This document shows, in pieces, positions 1-11,052 of a DNA stretch of 64,000 bases (within the stretch, counting starts at the first letter, position 1; each line of letters begins with the position of its first letter). The translations under genes and the position numbers were made by a program. Source of the stretch: Chlorocebus sabaeus (lineage: Eukaryota > Chordata > Mammalia > Primates > Cercopithecidae). The notes below the pieces were generated by a model, which worked only from the letters and a program-made list of their open reading frames with translations, had not been told where the DNA came from and ran no database searches. The stretch covers positions 14,699,326-14,763,325 of the forward strand of contig NC_132926.1 of the NCBI RefSeq assembly GCF_047675955.1, in the 5' to 3' direction.

Positions 1-704
1 GGGAATCAGTGGGAATGATTTGTTACAGCAAATAGGACCACAATTTTCAGACACTGGACATGGCTGCCAGACATACAACAGTACAATTGCAATGGAACTT
101 CAAAGCAATTGTTTGCTTGTTAGTATTATCTTTCTCTTTATGTATAGACATTTGTTGTTTCCACAGGTCTCCAAAAAGAGCCAGATTCACAATGGAAGCA
201 TCTGGTTAATTTGTCTACACCACCCTAAACATCCAGATACTTGGATATTTGGAGACCCTATCTGACTGGCATTTTCAATTTCCAGCAAGATAGCCTGATG
301 CTGTCAGTTTCTCACCAGTTTTGGAGGTTAAAAATTGCATGTGTAGAGTGTCAAGAAAAAGAGATGAAGGAAGGAAGGGAAGATGAAGCAGTTGAGAGGA
401 AGAATGAATAGAATTGATATTTATAATCACCTCCGCTGTGCAGGATCATCTCTGCCCTACAAAAGAGGGCAGTAGGTCAAGCTCAGTGTTTAATTGCCCC
501 CACATTCTTAAGGGTGCAGTATAGATTATGCTAATCATCCCAATTTAATGCAGACCACAGTACTGAAAGCTGCAGACTCACACCAAATAATGTAGATAGA
601 ACACACTGGCAAACTATGGGAATCATATAGGAGTGCCATTCGTTTGGCACAAGAAGGATAAAATGAAGCAGCCTTTGCTTTAACCAGCCTTGTTGTCATC
701 AACT
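1..704. other. Unassigned single-copy-like sequence
   Basis: I recognise no repeat family, exon or RNA gene here. The only open frame (20-265, 81 codons) has no recognisable domain and is within chance length for AT-rich DNA. A purine-rich patch lies near 355-410. Confidence 0.4.
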
Positions 705-800
705 ATTAATATATTTATTATATATAAATTATATTATATTATATATAACAAATATTACATATATTACATATAATTATATATAATTAATATAGTTATTGAT
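705..800. repeat. AT-rich low-complexity tract
   Basis: The tract is almost entirely A and T, with repeated TATATAA and TTATATA motifs, several of them self-complementary. It is simple sequence with no coding or regulatory content that I can support. Confidence 0.8.
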
Positions 801-1102
801 ACTTATTTAAAATATGCAACCCTTTTGCCTGCTTTTTAGATTTTAACTACTGATTGTTCACCATTAGTTCTAGAAGTGGATGAATATTTCTCATATTATT
901 TTTTAAAAGGACCTTTGAGATAAGACATAGGTCCTCTCAGGTGAGTCCTCACCAGTTAGCTTTACCAAATCTCAGAGATGAGATGAGGGGCTAAGTAGCA
1001 GGGAAAATACTAAAACCTATGAGCAGAACCCCAAAGGGCCATGGATGCTATTTTCTACCTACCTGTTCATCAAACCCTTGTTTGCATCTGCATTTTTATT
1101 TG

Positions 1103-1240
1103 GTACAGTAATTTGTTTCCCACAAATATTTCCTAAATTAGAGAAAATCCCCAAAGTCCATCAGCACATAGTGGACTTATTTCTACTATGGGGGATTTTC
1201 TCTAATTTAGGAAATATTTGTGGGAAACAAATGACTGTAC
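1103..1240. repeat. Long inverted repeat (50-bp arms, 49/50 paired)
   Basis: Left arm 1103-1152 is the reverse complement of right arm 1191-1240 with one mismatch (1110 against 1233). The inner 42 bp (1111-1152 and 1191-1232) pair perfectly. Inside, 1154-1160 pairs with 1172-1178 around an 11-nt loop (1161-1171), leaving a bulge of about 12 nt on the right side at 1179-1190. The arms are not the MADE1, Tigger or hAT termini that I know. Near-perfect arms suggest a recent origin, for example template-switch inversion. An unknown MITE is the alternative. Confidence 0.9.
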
Positions 1241-1287
1241 TTCTCCAGAACAACACAGCAAGCGCAAGACCAAGTGTTACATGAAGT

Positions 1288-1475
1288 CAAGCAAACCTGG
1301 GGTCAAGATCTCACGACACCCCTTAGTACATATGAGATGTGACCTTGGGCAAGTTTCTACCTCTGAACTTTAGTGTCCTCATATGCAATATGGAGAGAAA
1401 GATGATGCCTTCCCTGCGGGTCCTGTGGCACTATGCATGTGGAGTGATTGGCACATATATACTCAATACATGATA
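1288..1475 (+). mobile_element. MIR SINE fragment
   Basis: It contains the MIR core phrase GTGACCTTGGGCAAGTTTCT at about 1338-1358. A diverged 'cctcatatgcaatatgg' (for CTCATCTGTAAAATGG) and a 3' part ending in a 'ggcacatat..actcaata' motif follow. The order of motifs gives plus orientation. The copy is heavily diverged, as expected for this old tRNA-derived family. Confidence 0.75.
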
Positions 1476-1694
1476 GCCGCTTGCATTAAGATACACTGAG
1501 ATTCCTGTCTAGAAACTGGGCAGCAGAGTCTAAAATACTGACTTTGTGAAACATTAGATAGTTTTCTGGTCTTAAGCAAAGAACCTCAGGGGCCCTTCTG
1601 TTTAAAAGAAATACATGTGCTTAAGTTAGCAGCTACATATGTAAACATAAGCAAATCAGATCATCAGCTTACTAAAAACTGAACTTCAGAAGTT

Positions 1695-1812
1695 GGGGAT
1701 AGGTACTCTGGCGCTAGTCTTACCTCTGTGTGATCTCAGAAAAGCCTCTTAACTTCTTTAGATCACCGTTTTCTTGTATGTAAAACAGCAGCTTTGGAAT
1801 AGAGGTAGTATT
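1695..1812 (+). mobile_element. MIR SINE fragment
   Basis: The segment 'gtgtgatctcagaaaagcct' followed by 'cttaacttctttag' and 'cttgtatgtaaaacagcag' follows the MIR core order (vocal motif GTGACCTTGGGCAAG, then CTTAACCTCTCTG, then TGTAAAATGG). It is diverged and lacks the MIR 3' end. Confidence 0.6.
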
Positions 1813-3419
1813 ATGCTGGTATTGAGTATTATGGGCTCATGGGAGTCAATTGTTAGTATTTCCCTTTATTTCCACATTTGATGTCACTTTGGTGGCTTGA
1901 AATTAGCCATGGTGAGAATATTTACACCATGGAAATCAAATCATCAGATGTTACAAGCAGATCCACACTCAGGCCCTCAGCGCCTGTTATTAACCATTTC
2001 CTGACATAGCATTGACTAGAGATTCTGTCAGAGCTAACTATATTTAGTTCCTTGATCTCAAATAGAAACTGGGCACTATTGGCAAGGAGATGATGAGCTA
2101 ACGGATGTTACAGAAGGGAAGGGGTAGCGGGTGACCCGTCGACATCCACCACTGCCTGGGAATATGCCTTTCTCTTTGACACCAGCAAGTCAAGCTGAGG
2201 AATCCTATTGAGGAGATGCTGGTGTTGGAGAAAATGGAGGAAAGTATTTTGCCCTTTCTGCTCCAGAAAGAAGCATATTTCCTGATAGGAAAATAAAAAT
2301 CTAGTGTCAAAAAATTCAGACTAATGGAGACTTTTCTCTATCGACCGTGCACCATCCACGTCACTACTTAATGAAAAGTGAAAACATGGCATGGTTAATG
2401 TACTCTGTTACCTGTAACCTTTTATACCCAACAATGAACAAGGAAACATCTTCAATTTCAAGGCTCCACATTTCAGTATCAGTTTGTCATATTTGGCACA
2501 TCTACGGCCTGTTTGTAAATCGGAAAGATTGGTTCAGAGTTTCCCCATTCAATGATGGAATAACATTTTCTTGGAAACTTGAACCATGTCATCTATCTCT
2601 GTCAGAAAATCATCCGTGCACAATAAAGTGAAGTGTCACTACATGTCACTAATGAGAAATTTTCTTGTCCCCCCAACACTCTAGCCAGAATACAATAAGA
2701 GAGTAGCAGAAGTGGCTCTGACCAACATCTCAAAAAGCTCCACTGCAATTCAGAAAAGCAAACTGTCAACTATTTGGAAGTGAGAAAAAAAAATTCTTAT
2801 CAGCTTTCAAGTTTTCTTGAAAACAATAATGTATCCAGTTCTTTTCTTCCTCTATAATTGATCTTAAATCTCATCACATTGATTAAACAGGGCCCTAAGT
2901 ATAAATTTTACACTTTCCAAAGCCCCCAGTGCACTTAAGTTTTACATAATGGACATTGCATTCACAAAGGACACATTTTCTCCCTGGACAACTTTTAAAA
3001 AATCTAAAAGAAATCTAATTAAAATAAGCACAAACACAGTAATAGCCTAGTGATTTTTCTATAGCCTGCTTCTGGGAGTACTCCTAGGTGTTGGTAATGA
3101 CCATCTGATGGAAAACTAACTACAAAGATACCTCACCTAATCGGAATTAAAAAATCTCAGTTTTTGTGGATTTGGAGCTCAGTTGCAAAGCACAAAGCAA
3201 GTTCTAAAAGCCACCTTTTAGTAGTCAAAATAACTGTCACAATATCAGTATCACAAAACAAGTGCTGGCTTTTTACTTTCCAGGGGATTAAAGTCCGCAT
3301 TTATATACTGTTTAATCTTGATTTGCTCACAATATTAACATGTATGCCTACCTGATTTTCAAAACATAAACAAATTAGATAGAAGTAGGCAATTAGAAAA
3401 GGCACGAGAAAATACTACC
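1813..3419. other. Unassigned sequence
   Basis: I see no recognisable repeat, exon or RNA gene in this 1.6 kb. Short open frames at 2098-2310 (minus) and 2347-2631 (plus, 94 codons) show no motif or composition suggesting a protein. Very old repeats could be hidden here beyond recognition by eye. Confidence 0.4.
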
Positions 3420-3510
3420 ACCTATTCATTTAGGAAATATTTAATGAGCAGCTACTTTTCGCCAGGCATTGTGACAAGGTAACAGCACGAAAGCAACACA
3501 TGAGAAGGCT
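3420..3510 (-). mobile_element. L2 LINE 3'-end fragment
   Basis: The phrase 'aaatatttaatgagcagcta' followed by 'gccaggcattgtgacaaggt' matches the reverse complement of the L2 3' end (AAATATTTATTGAGC then GCCAGGCACTGTTCTAGG). The element is therefore in minus orientation. Confidence 0.7.
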
Positions 3511-3590
3511 GTGCTATCAAAGAAAGACATAAAAACTACATGCAGTAGTCTGGAACCATTTGGGAGGCAAGCAAATAGCCTTAAATATTT

Positions 3591-3612
3591 CAAAAAAAAA
3601 AAAAAAAAAAAA
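3591..3612. repeat. Poly(A) run
   Basis: An uninterrupted A homopolymer of about 21 nt. I see no retroelement body directly upstream that would make it a clear 3' tail. Confidence 0.85.
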
Positions 3613-5958
3613 CCCTCTGAGAAATTGATGCTTTAGTGACCACCCAGAGTCCATGAAGAGATTCAATTAGACCAAACACATTCTAGGATGGCAGAAACAA
3701 AATAGTATATTTTCAAGGGATAAAATAGGTTAAATAAAAAAAAAATGCTTTTGTTACAAAGAAAACTAAACTACCAACAGGATGACTTTCTTCCTGAAGG
3801 GTCTGGAGGACTGAGATTCGCCCTCTTCTGACCGGGTTCAACCATTAGGAAGTTCAGAGTAAGATAAAGATCAAAGAATGACCTGGTTTAGATCTCAAAA
3901 AGCTGGATAAATGATCATGCACTTGATAAAAGATGTTCTCAGAGCACAGGCCAGAAAAATCTCACTCAGCAGGTGCCAGCAAATTTCAGCTCCAATGCAA
4001 TGCCTGAAATTCCCTCTGTAACGGAGGCGAACATCTTCCATCTCGCTCAAAACGCTATTGACACAGCTAAAATTGAACTCTTTTCCTTAGAACTAAAAAA
4101 AAAAAATTGTCTGGAGGGTAGAAACCCATTTTAGTCAACTGGTATGGGGTTTTTATCTGGTGTTTTAATACAAAACGTGAAAGATTATTTGCAACTTGCA
4201 AGGGTGGAATAATCAAGTGTATATTGCCTTGTTCATGGAAACTAAGGATATGTTTCAATCAAAAGAATCCTTGCATCCACATCTACACAGAAATCAGAGT
4301 AAAACTAGATGGATCCTAGGTCATATTTCAATAGTGCATGGAGTGTTTTATAACTGAACCGACGATTTCACTGTGAGAAGTATTATGTTGAAACTCTTAG
4401 GAACCTAAGTATATTGTACGCTTATTATCCTACAGTTCATGTTGCATAAATTTAGTAGAAGAGAGGATAAATGTAACAGCCAGTTTGGCAAATGCCTCTG
4501 GGAAAAATATGAGTTTAGTCTTTTAAGATATCAGAGTTTATGTCACTAATTTTCAGTTCCAGCAATAAAAAAAGTCAGCTTTTGTTCACAAACAATTGGA
4601 TTAATAAAATCAATACTCTTAGTCATAAGAAGTCCACAGAACTAACCCAAAACATCTCTGATGTGAACAAAGAAAATTGAAACAGATTAAACCCTCTGGT
4701 GATTTAGTTCCAAGATGACGGGGGAGTAGAGTGGGAGGCAGAGTGGAGATCTGCGTCTTATCATATAATAAAGGAGCACTTTGTCATCTATTCACGAAAA
4801 GCCCTGGAAATTATACATGATCCACCACCTACAACGATTACTTTCAAATGCTGGATGACACCAAAAACTGGTATTTACAGAGAAACTTAAATGTGGGCCT
4901 CTCCTCTGGTTTTCAAAGCCAATGACTCACAAACAATATATGATAGGAAATGAGCTTAGAGATCTAGAGTATTATTACTCATACCTTTGTCTTCACAGTC
5001 CCAGTCAGAACTATCCCAGCATCCTCAGTTGACCTCAATTCTGTAAATTGCATAAGTGACCAAAAATTCCCTTTCCTACAACTATTTGGAAACCACAAGA
5101 TATTTTCATAAATAGGTTTCTGTAGTATGCTCCAATGAGAACAACGGCACCGCAGGAATAGCTACCAGCAGTTTTGGGTGAAGGCTACTGCAATGATGAT
5201 GGATTTTTAGATGGTTTCGTGGCAAGCATTATTGGTTATTTCCAATGGCAGAGAAGCTAAAAAACTCAGATCCACAGTAAGGATACTCAATATCTTATCA
5301 AGGGGATGCAATAATTCTTACTATCAAGAGCAGAGAAATAGATCTCTTTATAATCTTAAAACCCTGTTCCAAGAAAAAGGCAAACCATCTCAGGAGAAGG
5401 TAATTAGATGTCTTCAAATATTTCTACAAGTGCTCACGGTCTGGTGGCAGAGGTCCCATGTGGCCATTTATTGCCAGCTAGAAATGACCTTCACGGAGGA
5501 GAACTATCCTGATTTTCTATAAACTGCCAAATTCAAATTTCTATTATTAAACAAATCTAATTTTGACACACCAAAAAGAAAATCCAACAGATCTAAAAAC
5601 CAGATGGGAGAAAATACTCATAAACCTTCCTTCAGGCCTTAGATAGTCATTATTACTTTATCAGGACCATTCTCCAAACTGCAAGAGAAAATTGATTGTT
5701 TAAACAATATTATTTAACAATCTCTCATTAATTGACATTTCCCAGTTGCTGAGTTCACCCAATTACATTAGCCTTTAAACAGCCAGCATGCTTCCATAAT
5801 TTTTAATAAAAATGGCCATTTTGCAAGGTTTAACTTGCTAAATAAGGGTATTAATTTCAATAAAGCAATTAGCACATTTACATAATTTGATATTGTTATT
5901 TTAATAGAACACAAGAGCTTTAAAAAGCAGCTACTAACACAGGAAAGAGAATAGTGGC
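3613..5958. other. Unassigned sequence
   Basis: These 2.3 kb hold no repeat I can name and no credible coding region. The longest frame (5211-5522, plus, 103 codons) lacks recognisable motifs and has no splice context that I can defend. Confidence 0.4.
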
Positions 5959-6087
5959 CTATTCACATGCAAAAGCTAAACTTTAGCTCCGTGATAAAAA
6001 CTTAATAATAATAGCTCTTTCTATTACAGAAATCAGTGAAATTAGAGAGTTAAGGGCTTGAAAGTCGGCAGTCAATATGCTTCCACA
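5959..6087. repeat. Local direct duplication, copy 1
   Basis: This 129-bp segment recurs in the same orientation at 8946-9076. Two blocks are identical: 25 nt beginning 'ctaaactttagctcc' and about 32 nt ending 'gagagttaagggcttga'. Overall identity is about 85-88% by eye. I do not recognise it as a known repeat family. Confidence 0.85.
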
Positions 6088-6190
6088 TTAACATCTGGAC
6101 AAAGAGGCAACGTGGGAGAAGGGAGAAAGGAAGGCTCCTCCTAGGAATATTATAAAGCTACTTATGGGTGGAAAGTAGTGCCTAGGGTTT

Positions 6191-6488
6191 CTTTCTTTTT
6201 TTTTTTTAGACGAAGTCTCGCTCTGTCGCCCAGGCTGGAGTTCAGTGGCACGATCTCCGCTCACTGCAAGCTCCGCCTCCGGGGTTCACGCCATTCTCCT
6301 GCCTCAGCCTCCCGAGTAGCTGGGATTACAGTCACCCGCCACCACACTCGGCTAATTTTTTTGTATTTTTAGTAGAGATGGGGTTTCACCGTGTTAGCCA
6401 GGATGGTCTCGATCTCCTGACCTTGTGATCTGCCCGCCTCGGCCTCCCAAAGTGCTGGGATCACAGGCGTGAGCCACCTTGCCCGGCC
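6191..6488 (-). mobile_element. AluY SINE, full length
   Basis: It is an antisense Alu from a poly(T) tail to the 5' terminus 'gcccggcc'. AluY-type features are 'ctcactgcaagctccgcc' and 'caggatggtctcgatctcct'. A 10-bp target-site duplication, cctagg(g/t)ttt with one mismatch, flanks it at 6181-6190 and 6489-6498. The 64-codon frame at 6178-6372 is just the antisense Alu. Confidence 0.95.
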
Positions 6489-6955
6489 CCTAGGTTTTCA
6501 ACTATACTGTTGTGATAGAGCAGGCTGGTCAGCAGGATGTGTTGGTAAGGAGACCCAGAGCACAAGGGAAAGAGAAGGAAAATAATGTAAAATGAAACTG
6601 GGTTATCACTGGAAACATGCTGCCATATTCAGATGTCCCTTTAAATGACAACTGTTTGCCTTCTTAGGAGCTTGTGTCCACATTTGAACATAACAAATAT
6701 CTCCTCCTGACAACTGCCTGGCAGGGACATATGGCCAGCCTGGCCTCGACAGCATACATTTATTTTGATTGAATCTCCTCGTCAGTGCCAGAGATTGGGG
6801 ATGCCCAGGAACCCTTGGGGTTCCCACCAACATTGTCTCCGGGAGCTGATTGGAGGCTGATTTTTGTGGGGGGTGGAGGGGGAGGACCACAGGGTTCCAG
6901 GCTTCTCGAGCTGTAGATAAAACACAGAATGAAACACATACTCCCTCAGCTACTC

Positions 6956-7034
6956 TTTTCATTTCATTTCAGTTCATTTCGGTTCATTTCGTTTCATTTC
7001 GTTTCATTTCATTTCATTTCAGTTCATTCCATTC
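6956..7034. repeat. (ATTTC)n / TTTCA pentanucleotide tract
   Basis: About 16 consecutive pentamers follow the pattern ATTTC, with GTTTC, AGTTC and GGTTC variants, directly beyond the tail of the antisense AluJ at 7041-7357. It reads as TTTCA in the plus-strand register. It probably arose from expansion of the Alu tail or its flank. Overlapping open frames (6850-7071, 6929-7153) encode only FISFHF-type repeats and are artefacts. Confidence 0.9.
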
Positions 7035-7040
7035 ATTCAC

Positions 7041-7357
7041 TCAGTTATTTATTTACTTATTTATTTTTTAGACAGGGTCTCACTGTCATCCAGGCTGGAG
7101 TGCAGTGGTGCAATCATAGCTCACTGCAGCCTAGACCTCTGAGGCTCAAGTAATCCTCCCGCCTCAGCCTCCTGAGTAGTTGGGACCACAGGCATGCACC
7201 ACCATCCCCAGTTCATTTTTTTTTTTTTTTTTTTTTTAGTAGAGACAAGGTCTCCCAATGTTGCCCAGGCCAGTCTTGAATTCCTGGCCTCAAGGGATCC
7301 TCTCACCTCAGATCCCCAAAGTGCTAGGATTACTGGTGTGAGCCACCATGCCTGGCC
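7041..7357 (-). mobile_element. AluJ SINE
   Basis: It is an antisense Alu with a (TTTA)n-like tail at 7046-7067, both monomers, a long internal T run near 7216-7238, and the 5' end 'gcctggcc' at 7357. Diagnostic older-subfamily variants such as 'gcaatcatagctcactgcagcct' positions and 'cctggcctcaaggg' place it in AluJ. No clean target-site duplication was found. Confidence 0.9.
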
Positions 7358-7839
7358 AGCCACTCCATTTAAAATTAGGGAGACTTATCTAATGCTTGTG
7401 TGTAGGCAGGACGGAAGACCTAGACAAAATAAAGGGAAGGAGGAGAGGTAGCTTGAGTTCATCTTTCCTGGATACCTGAAGATAAATCTTGCCAACAACA
7501 AGGGGTAGGGGATGAAGTGGAGTGGAGGAAAAGAATTTCAAGAATAGTAACAGCATACTCCTCCATCATAACACTGGTCCCAGCTCCCACCAACCTATTC
7601 AGCCTTCTTTTCAAGTAACCCAGGCTTGAAACTGTTACCTGGCATGTTACTTGAGGCCAGACTGTTGACACAGGCTATAAGCCACACTTGCATAAGCTAA
7701 GTGACACTCTCAGGACCTCACAGCAAGTTCCCAATGAGACACAAAGACCAGAAAAATAATGGTAATATTTGTCCCAAAAGGGAAAAGGGTCCCTGAGATT
7801 TATTTGGTAGCGCAATATAAAGGAAAGAGATGGTATTGA
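7358..7839. other. Unassigned sequence
   Basis: I see no recognisable repeat. The 70-codon minus frame at 7459-7671 has no identifiable domain. Confidence 0.35.
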
Positions 7840-8050
7840 AGTTAGAATGACTTAGATTTGAATTCTTGATGGCTGTGTGGCATTAAATAAACATTTGAAC
7901 CTTTCTGGGCCTCAAGGTCTTCATCTGCATAATGGTACTATAGTAAATAAATAACTTACCTAGAGTTGTGAATATTTACAGATAAAATACATGTAAAGTA
8001 TCTAGCAGTGTTCTTAGCACAATGTGTGCATACAAAATGTTAGATGAATC
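7840..8050 (+). mobile_element. MIR SINE
   Basis: The motif order matches MIR in plus orientation: 'gaatgacttagatttgaattc', then 'ggctgtgtggcattaaataa', 'tttctgggcctcaaggtctt', 'catctgcataatggtac' and a 3' part 'gtatctagcagtgttcttag'. It is near full length but diverged. Confidence 0.75.
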
Positions 8051-8598
8051 CAGATTTAAACCTTGGCCAGTGATGTTGAAAAGTAGATCAAGGTGAACAT
8101 GACAAACGTATATCTACATTACAAGAGTTGTAAGCTTCTCCATTTCTCTACCTCAGCTGAAAAAATTGCAGATGTATGGAGTAGTCTTTGTTTTAGTTGG
8201 GACTCAGTAGATGCCTATGGGAGCCGACACAAGACATGTAAAAAACAATGTCAAGAAATTATAGATTCATTACTGATTTTGCAAGCTGTAGTTTGAGTAG
8301 AGTTGGAGGCTTCATTTTGGTAACCATTTAAAATTTAAAACACACAAGTTTTGCATTTGCACTGCTGGGATTTCATCCATAAAACATATTTATTGACCTA
8401 TCATGAAGGCTTATTCTTTCAATTAATTACTAACAATGGAAATTCAAAGCAATCAATTTTACAGGATGAAACAGAAAGCTAGGGGAGTTTAGGATTGTTG
8501 CAGGCATCCGTGGCCATTAGCAAGCTCGTGGAATGAAAGCAAGAGTTTGGGCATACATTTCCAGGGTTTGGAAAGCTCCTGCTAAGAATAAGAAAAGG
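8051..8598. other. Unassigned sequence
   Basis: No family was recognised. The 67-codon plus frame at 8093-8296 has no recognisable product. Confidence 0.35.
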
Positions 8599-8930
8599 GG
8601 GCCCAGTGTACTGGCTCATGTCTGTAATCTCAGCATTTTGGGAGGCTAAGGCAAGAGGATCTTTTGAGGTCAGGAATTTGATATCAGCCTGGTTCACATA
8701 TCGAGACCCCATCATTACAAAAAATAAAAAAGTTAGCTAGGTGTGGTAGTGCATGCCTGCAGTCCCAGCTACTTGGCAGGCTGAGGCAGGAAGATCGCTT
8801 GAGACTGGGAGGCCAAGGCTGCAGTGAGCCATGATCGTGCCACTGCACTCCAGCCTGGCCGCAGAGTGGGACCCTCTCTCTAAAAATAATAAATAAGTAA
8901 ATAAAGAAAAAGGAAGGGAAGGGAAGGAGT
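8599..8930 (+). mobile_element. AluJ SINE with A/G-rich tail
   Basis: It is a sense Alu from 'gggcccagtgtactggctca' through both monomers to 'cactgcactccagcctggcc' and an A-rich tail running into AAATAAATAAG and GGAAGGGAA sequence. High divergence indicates AluJ. The tail abuts copy 2 of the local duplication at about 8946. Confidence 0.9.
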
Positions 8931-8945
8931 GAGAATGGGCTTCGA

Positions 8946-9076
8946 CTATTCACATGCAAAAACTAAACTTTAGCTCCGTGATAAAAAATGTAACAATGAT
9001 AGTTCTTTCTAGTATAGAAATCAGTGAAATTAGAGAGTTAAGGGCTTGAGTTAAGGGCGGTCAGTATGCTTCCACA
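8946..9076. repeat. Local direct duplication, copy 2
   Basis: This is the second copy of the segment at 5959-6087, in direct orientation and about 3.0 kb downstream. It starts about 15 bp after the AluJ tail and ends at the shared 'atgcttccaca'. Confidence 0.85.
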
Positions 9077-9080
9077 GGTA

Positions 9081-9120
9081 GGACCAAACTGGATGTTTGG
9101 TGGGACCAAATTGGATGTTT
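9081..9120. repeat. 22-bp period tandem duplication
   Basis: An 18-mer, ggaccaaa(c/t)tggatgttt, occurs at 9081-9098 and 9103-9120 with one mismatch, directly after duplication copy 2. Confidence 0.9.
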
Positions 9121-9204
9121 TTGACCATAGATCATGAAGCTAAACTTCAGGTAGTGAGGAGCATTATCAACTCCCTTTTCAGAGGCATCTGATTTAAAGC
9201 CACC

Positions 9205-9900
9205 GTCTAAATTCAAGAAACATTTCTTGAGTACTTGCTGTATGCCGTGCAGTGTGCCCAGCATTGGGATTTAAGAGGAACCCCATAGTCATGATGCCTG
9301 CCCCTACCATCTGACAATCTAGTGGGATGGCTAGGCAGGCAGTCATAACAATGGGGTGTGATAATTCTGATACCTCTAGAAGGTGTGTGAGCACAGGTGA
9401 GTGCTAATAACTAGACATGTGGGGGCGGGGTTTGTGGAGTGCAGCCCTTGGGAGAGGGCTGAAGCGGGGTTTAATGGATGAGTAGAAATTAGTCTGGTAA
9501 TGGTGGAGGGGCTGAAGTAGAGTGGAGGAAGGGGATTTCAGGCAAAAGGGACAACATGAAAGCAAGGGAGTAAGGCTTCTTTGAGGAATGGGAGGAGCTT
9601 GAGTGTGACCCTGACCTGTAGGAAGTGGTAAGAGATGCACTTAGAAAAGTCAATAAGGGGTAAAAGCTAAGAACCCCTAAACAACTCAGGGCACCGGAAA
9701 GCCATACAAATATTTTAAAGTAAAGAACAAAGGATCCGATTTGCCCTTAAGAGGTCCAATTGGGAAGCTGTTGCAGAAACAGGGAGGGAGGGAGTGTGAT
9801 GGATAGTGAGGATGAAAATAAGGAAATTCATTAGAGGTGTTTAGCCTGACAGTCTACAGAATTTGGTGATGAATTAAGCATTTAGCATGAGATGCAGCAC
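9205..9900 (-). mobile_element. L2 LINE 3' region
   Basis: It begins with 'aaacatttcttgagtacttg' and 'tatgccgtgcagtgtgccca', the reverse complement of the L2 3' terminus. Typical L2 UTR-like phrases follow: 'gatttcaggcaaaagggaca', 'gatccgatttgcccttaaga' and 'gaagctgttgcagaaacagg'. Internal breaks are likely. The 5' limit (high coordinates) is uncertain. Confidence 0.7.
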
Positions 9901-10449
9901 GTGGTCAGCAGCATTTGGTAAGTAAGTGCTAGGAGAAAAACATGCCAGATTGATGAAAATAGATTTATTACGTAAAGATTTCCAAAAAAAAAGTTCACAT
10001 TCCCTTAGTATTCACATAGACTTTCAAAGATATGCATCTATACATACATATGTTTAGGATCCTTCTCACAACAAATTTTTCTTGAAGATAAAAACATCTT
10101 TAAAAAAAAGTATGATTCATTTTATACCATATCATAGGAGCTATGCTTGCATAAATCCAGGGTAAAACACTTGACCACATTTGGGGTTAAAAAAAAAGTT
10201 TATTGAATTTTAATAAGAATCCATTTCCCATGTATTTAATTAAAATCACGATTGGTGATAAATGTAAATTAGCACAAGCATAGCAAACTATTTGAACATA
10301 ACTTTGCTCATACCCTTTATTTTACTGGAGAATAAATATAATCCTTCTTCTAATTAGAAAATTGAAATTTGGAAAAGAAAGGACATTTAAATTTATTAGA
10401 TAATTATGAGGTGCCAGGAACAGTGGTAAGATGATTTCTGCCAGAACTT
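9901..10449. other. Unassigned AT-rich sequence
   Basis: No repeat family could be named. Short A runs (9983-9991, 10103-10110, 10190-10198) are the only visible simple sequence. Confidence 0.35.
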
Positions 10450-10955
10450 TTTGCACAGCTTACCTGCCATAATCCAGCCTGTGCTTATGTCTCTGAGCTC
10501 CCTTAATACCACTCTCAATACGACTGCAGCCTCGACAGTCTTCCTTCTGTTCCCTGAACCATCAAGCTACTGTCCGTCTCGGGGACTTTGAACTTTACTT
10601 TTACCCTTGCCTGTAACATTATATCCTAGGATCTTTGTGTGTTTGGTTTCTTCTCAGCATTTAGATCTCAGCCACAAAGAAATGAAGTCTTCTCTGATAA
10701 CTCAACCTGAAGTGGTGTCCCTATCTCTTCCTTTTCTATTTCATCTCCCTGGGCCTGTTTCTTTGATAACACTCATTGCTCATGAAAAATACCTCACTGA
10801 ATTCATCATCTCCTTCCTACTCTACTGTCTTCCCTCCTTCCCACCCAATAGAATGAAAATTGGACATCTTATTTGTCCTGTACATCCCTCTTTCCCTAGC
10901 ACCTATTGACCATACTAAGTGCTCAATTAAATATTTATTAAATGAATACATGAGG
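10450..10955 (+). mobile_element. L2 LINE 3' end
   Basis: The L2 3' order is visible: 'tttgcacagcttacctgcca'-type start, 'ctttgaactttacttttacc', 'gaagtcttctctgataactc', 'cccaatagaatgaaaattgg', 'tagcacctattgaccatact' and a terminal 'gctcaattaaatatttatta'. The 100-codon frame at 10607-10909 falls in this element and is not a gene. Confidence 0.75.
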
Positions 10956-10984
10956 ACTTCATGAAGTAGAATTTTTTAAAACCC

Positions 10985-11052
10985 TGTTTTATACATGAAG
11001 ACATTCGGAGATGTTAAGAAACTTGCCCAAAGTCACATAGTAAGTACATGAA
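10985..11052 (-). mobile_element. MIR SINE core fragment
   Basis: The segment 'ttttatacatgaagacattc' followed by 'agaaacttgcccaaagtcac' and 'atagtaagt' is the reverse complement of the MIR core. It immediately follows the L2 end. Confidence 0.7.

Noticed and set aside
1103..1240. Hairpin as a microRNA gene
   Set aside because: The stem is far longer and more perfect than a typical pre-miRNA, and no expression evidence is available. Kept as an inverted repeat only.
6956..7034. A disease-type TTTCA expansion
   Set aside because: It is short and interrupted, and the locus cannot be identified from sequence alone.
7505..9545. Second pair of similar blocks (about 7505 and 9502)
   Set aside because: Similarity is near 75% over about 37 bp, the spacing differs from the main duplication, and purine-rich L2-like composition explains it.
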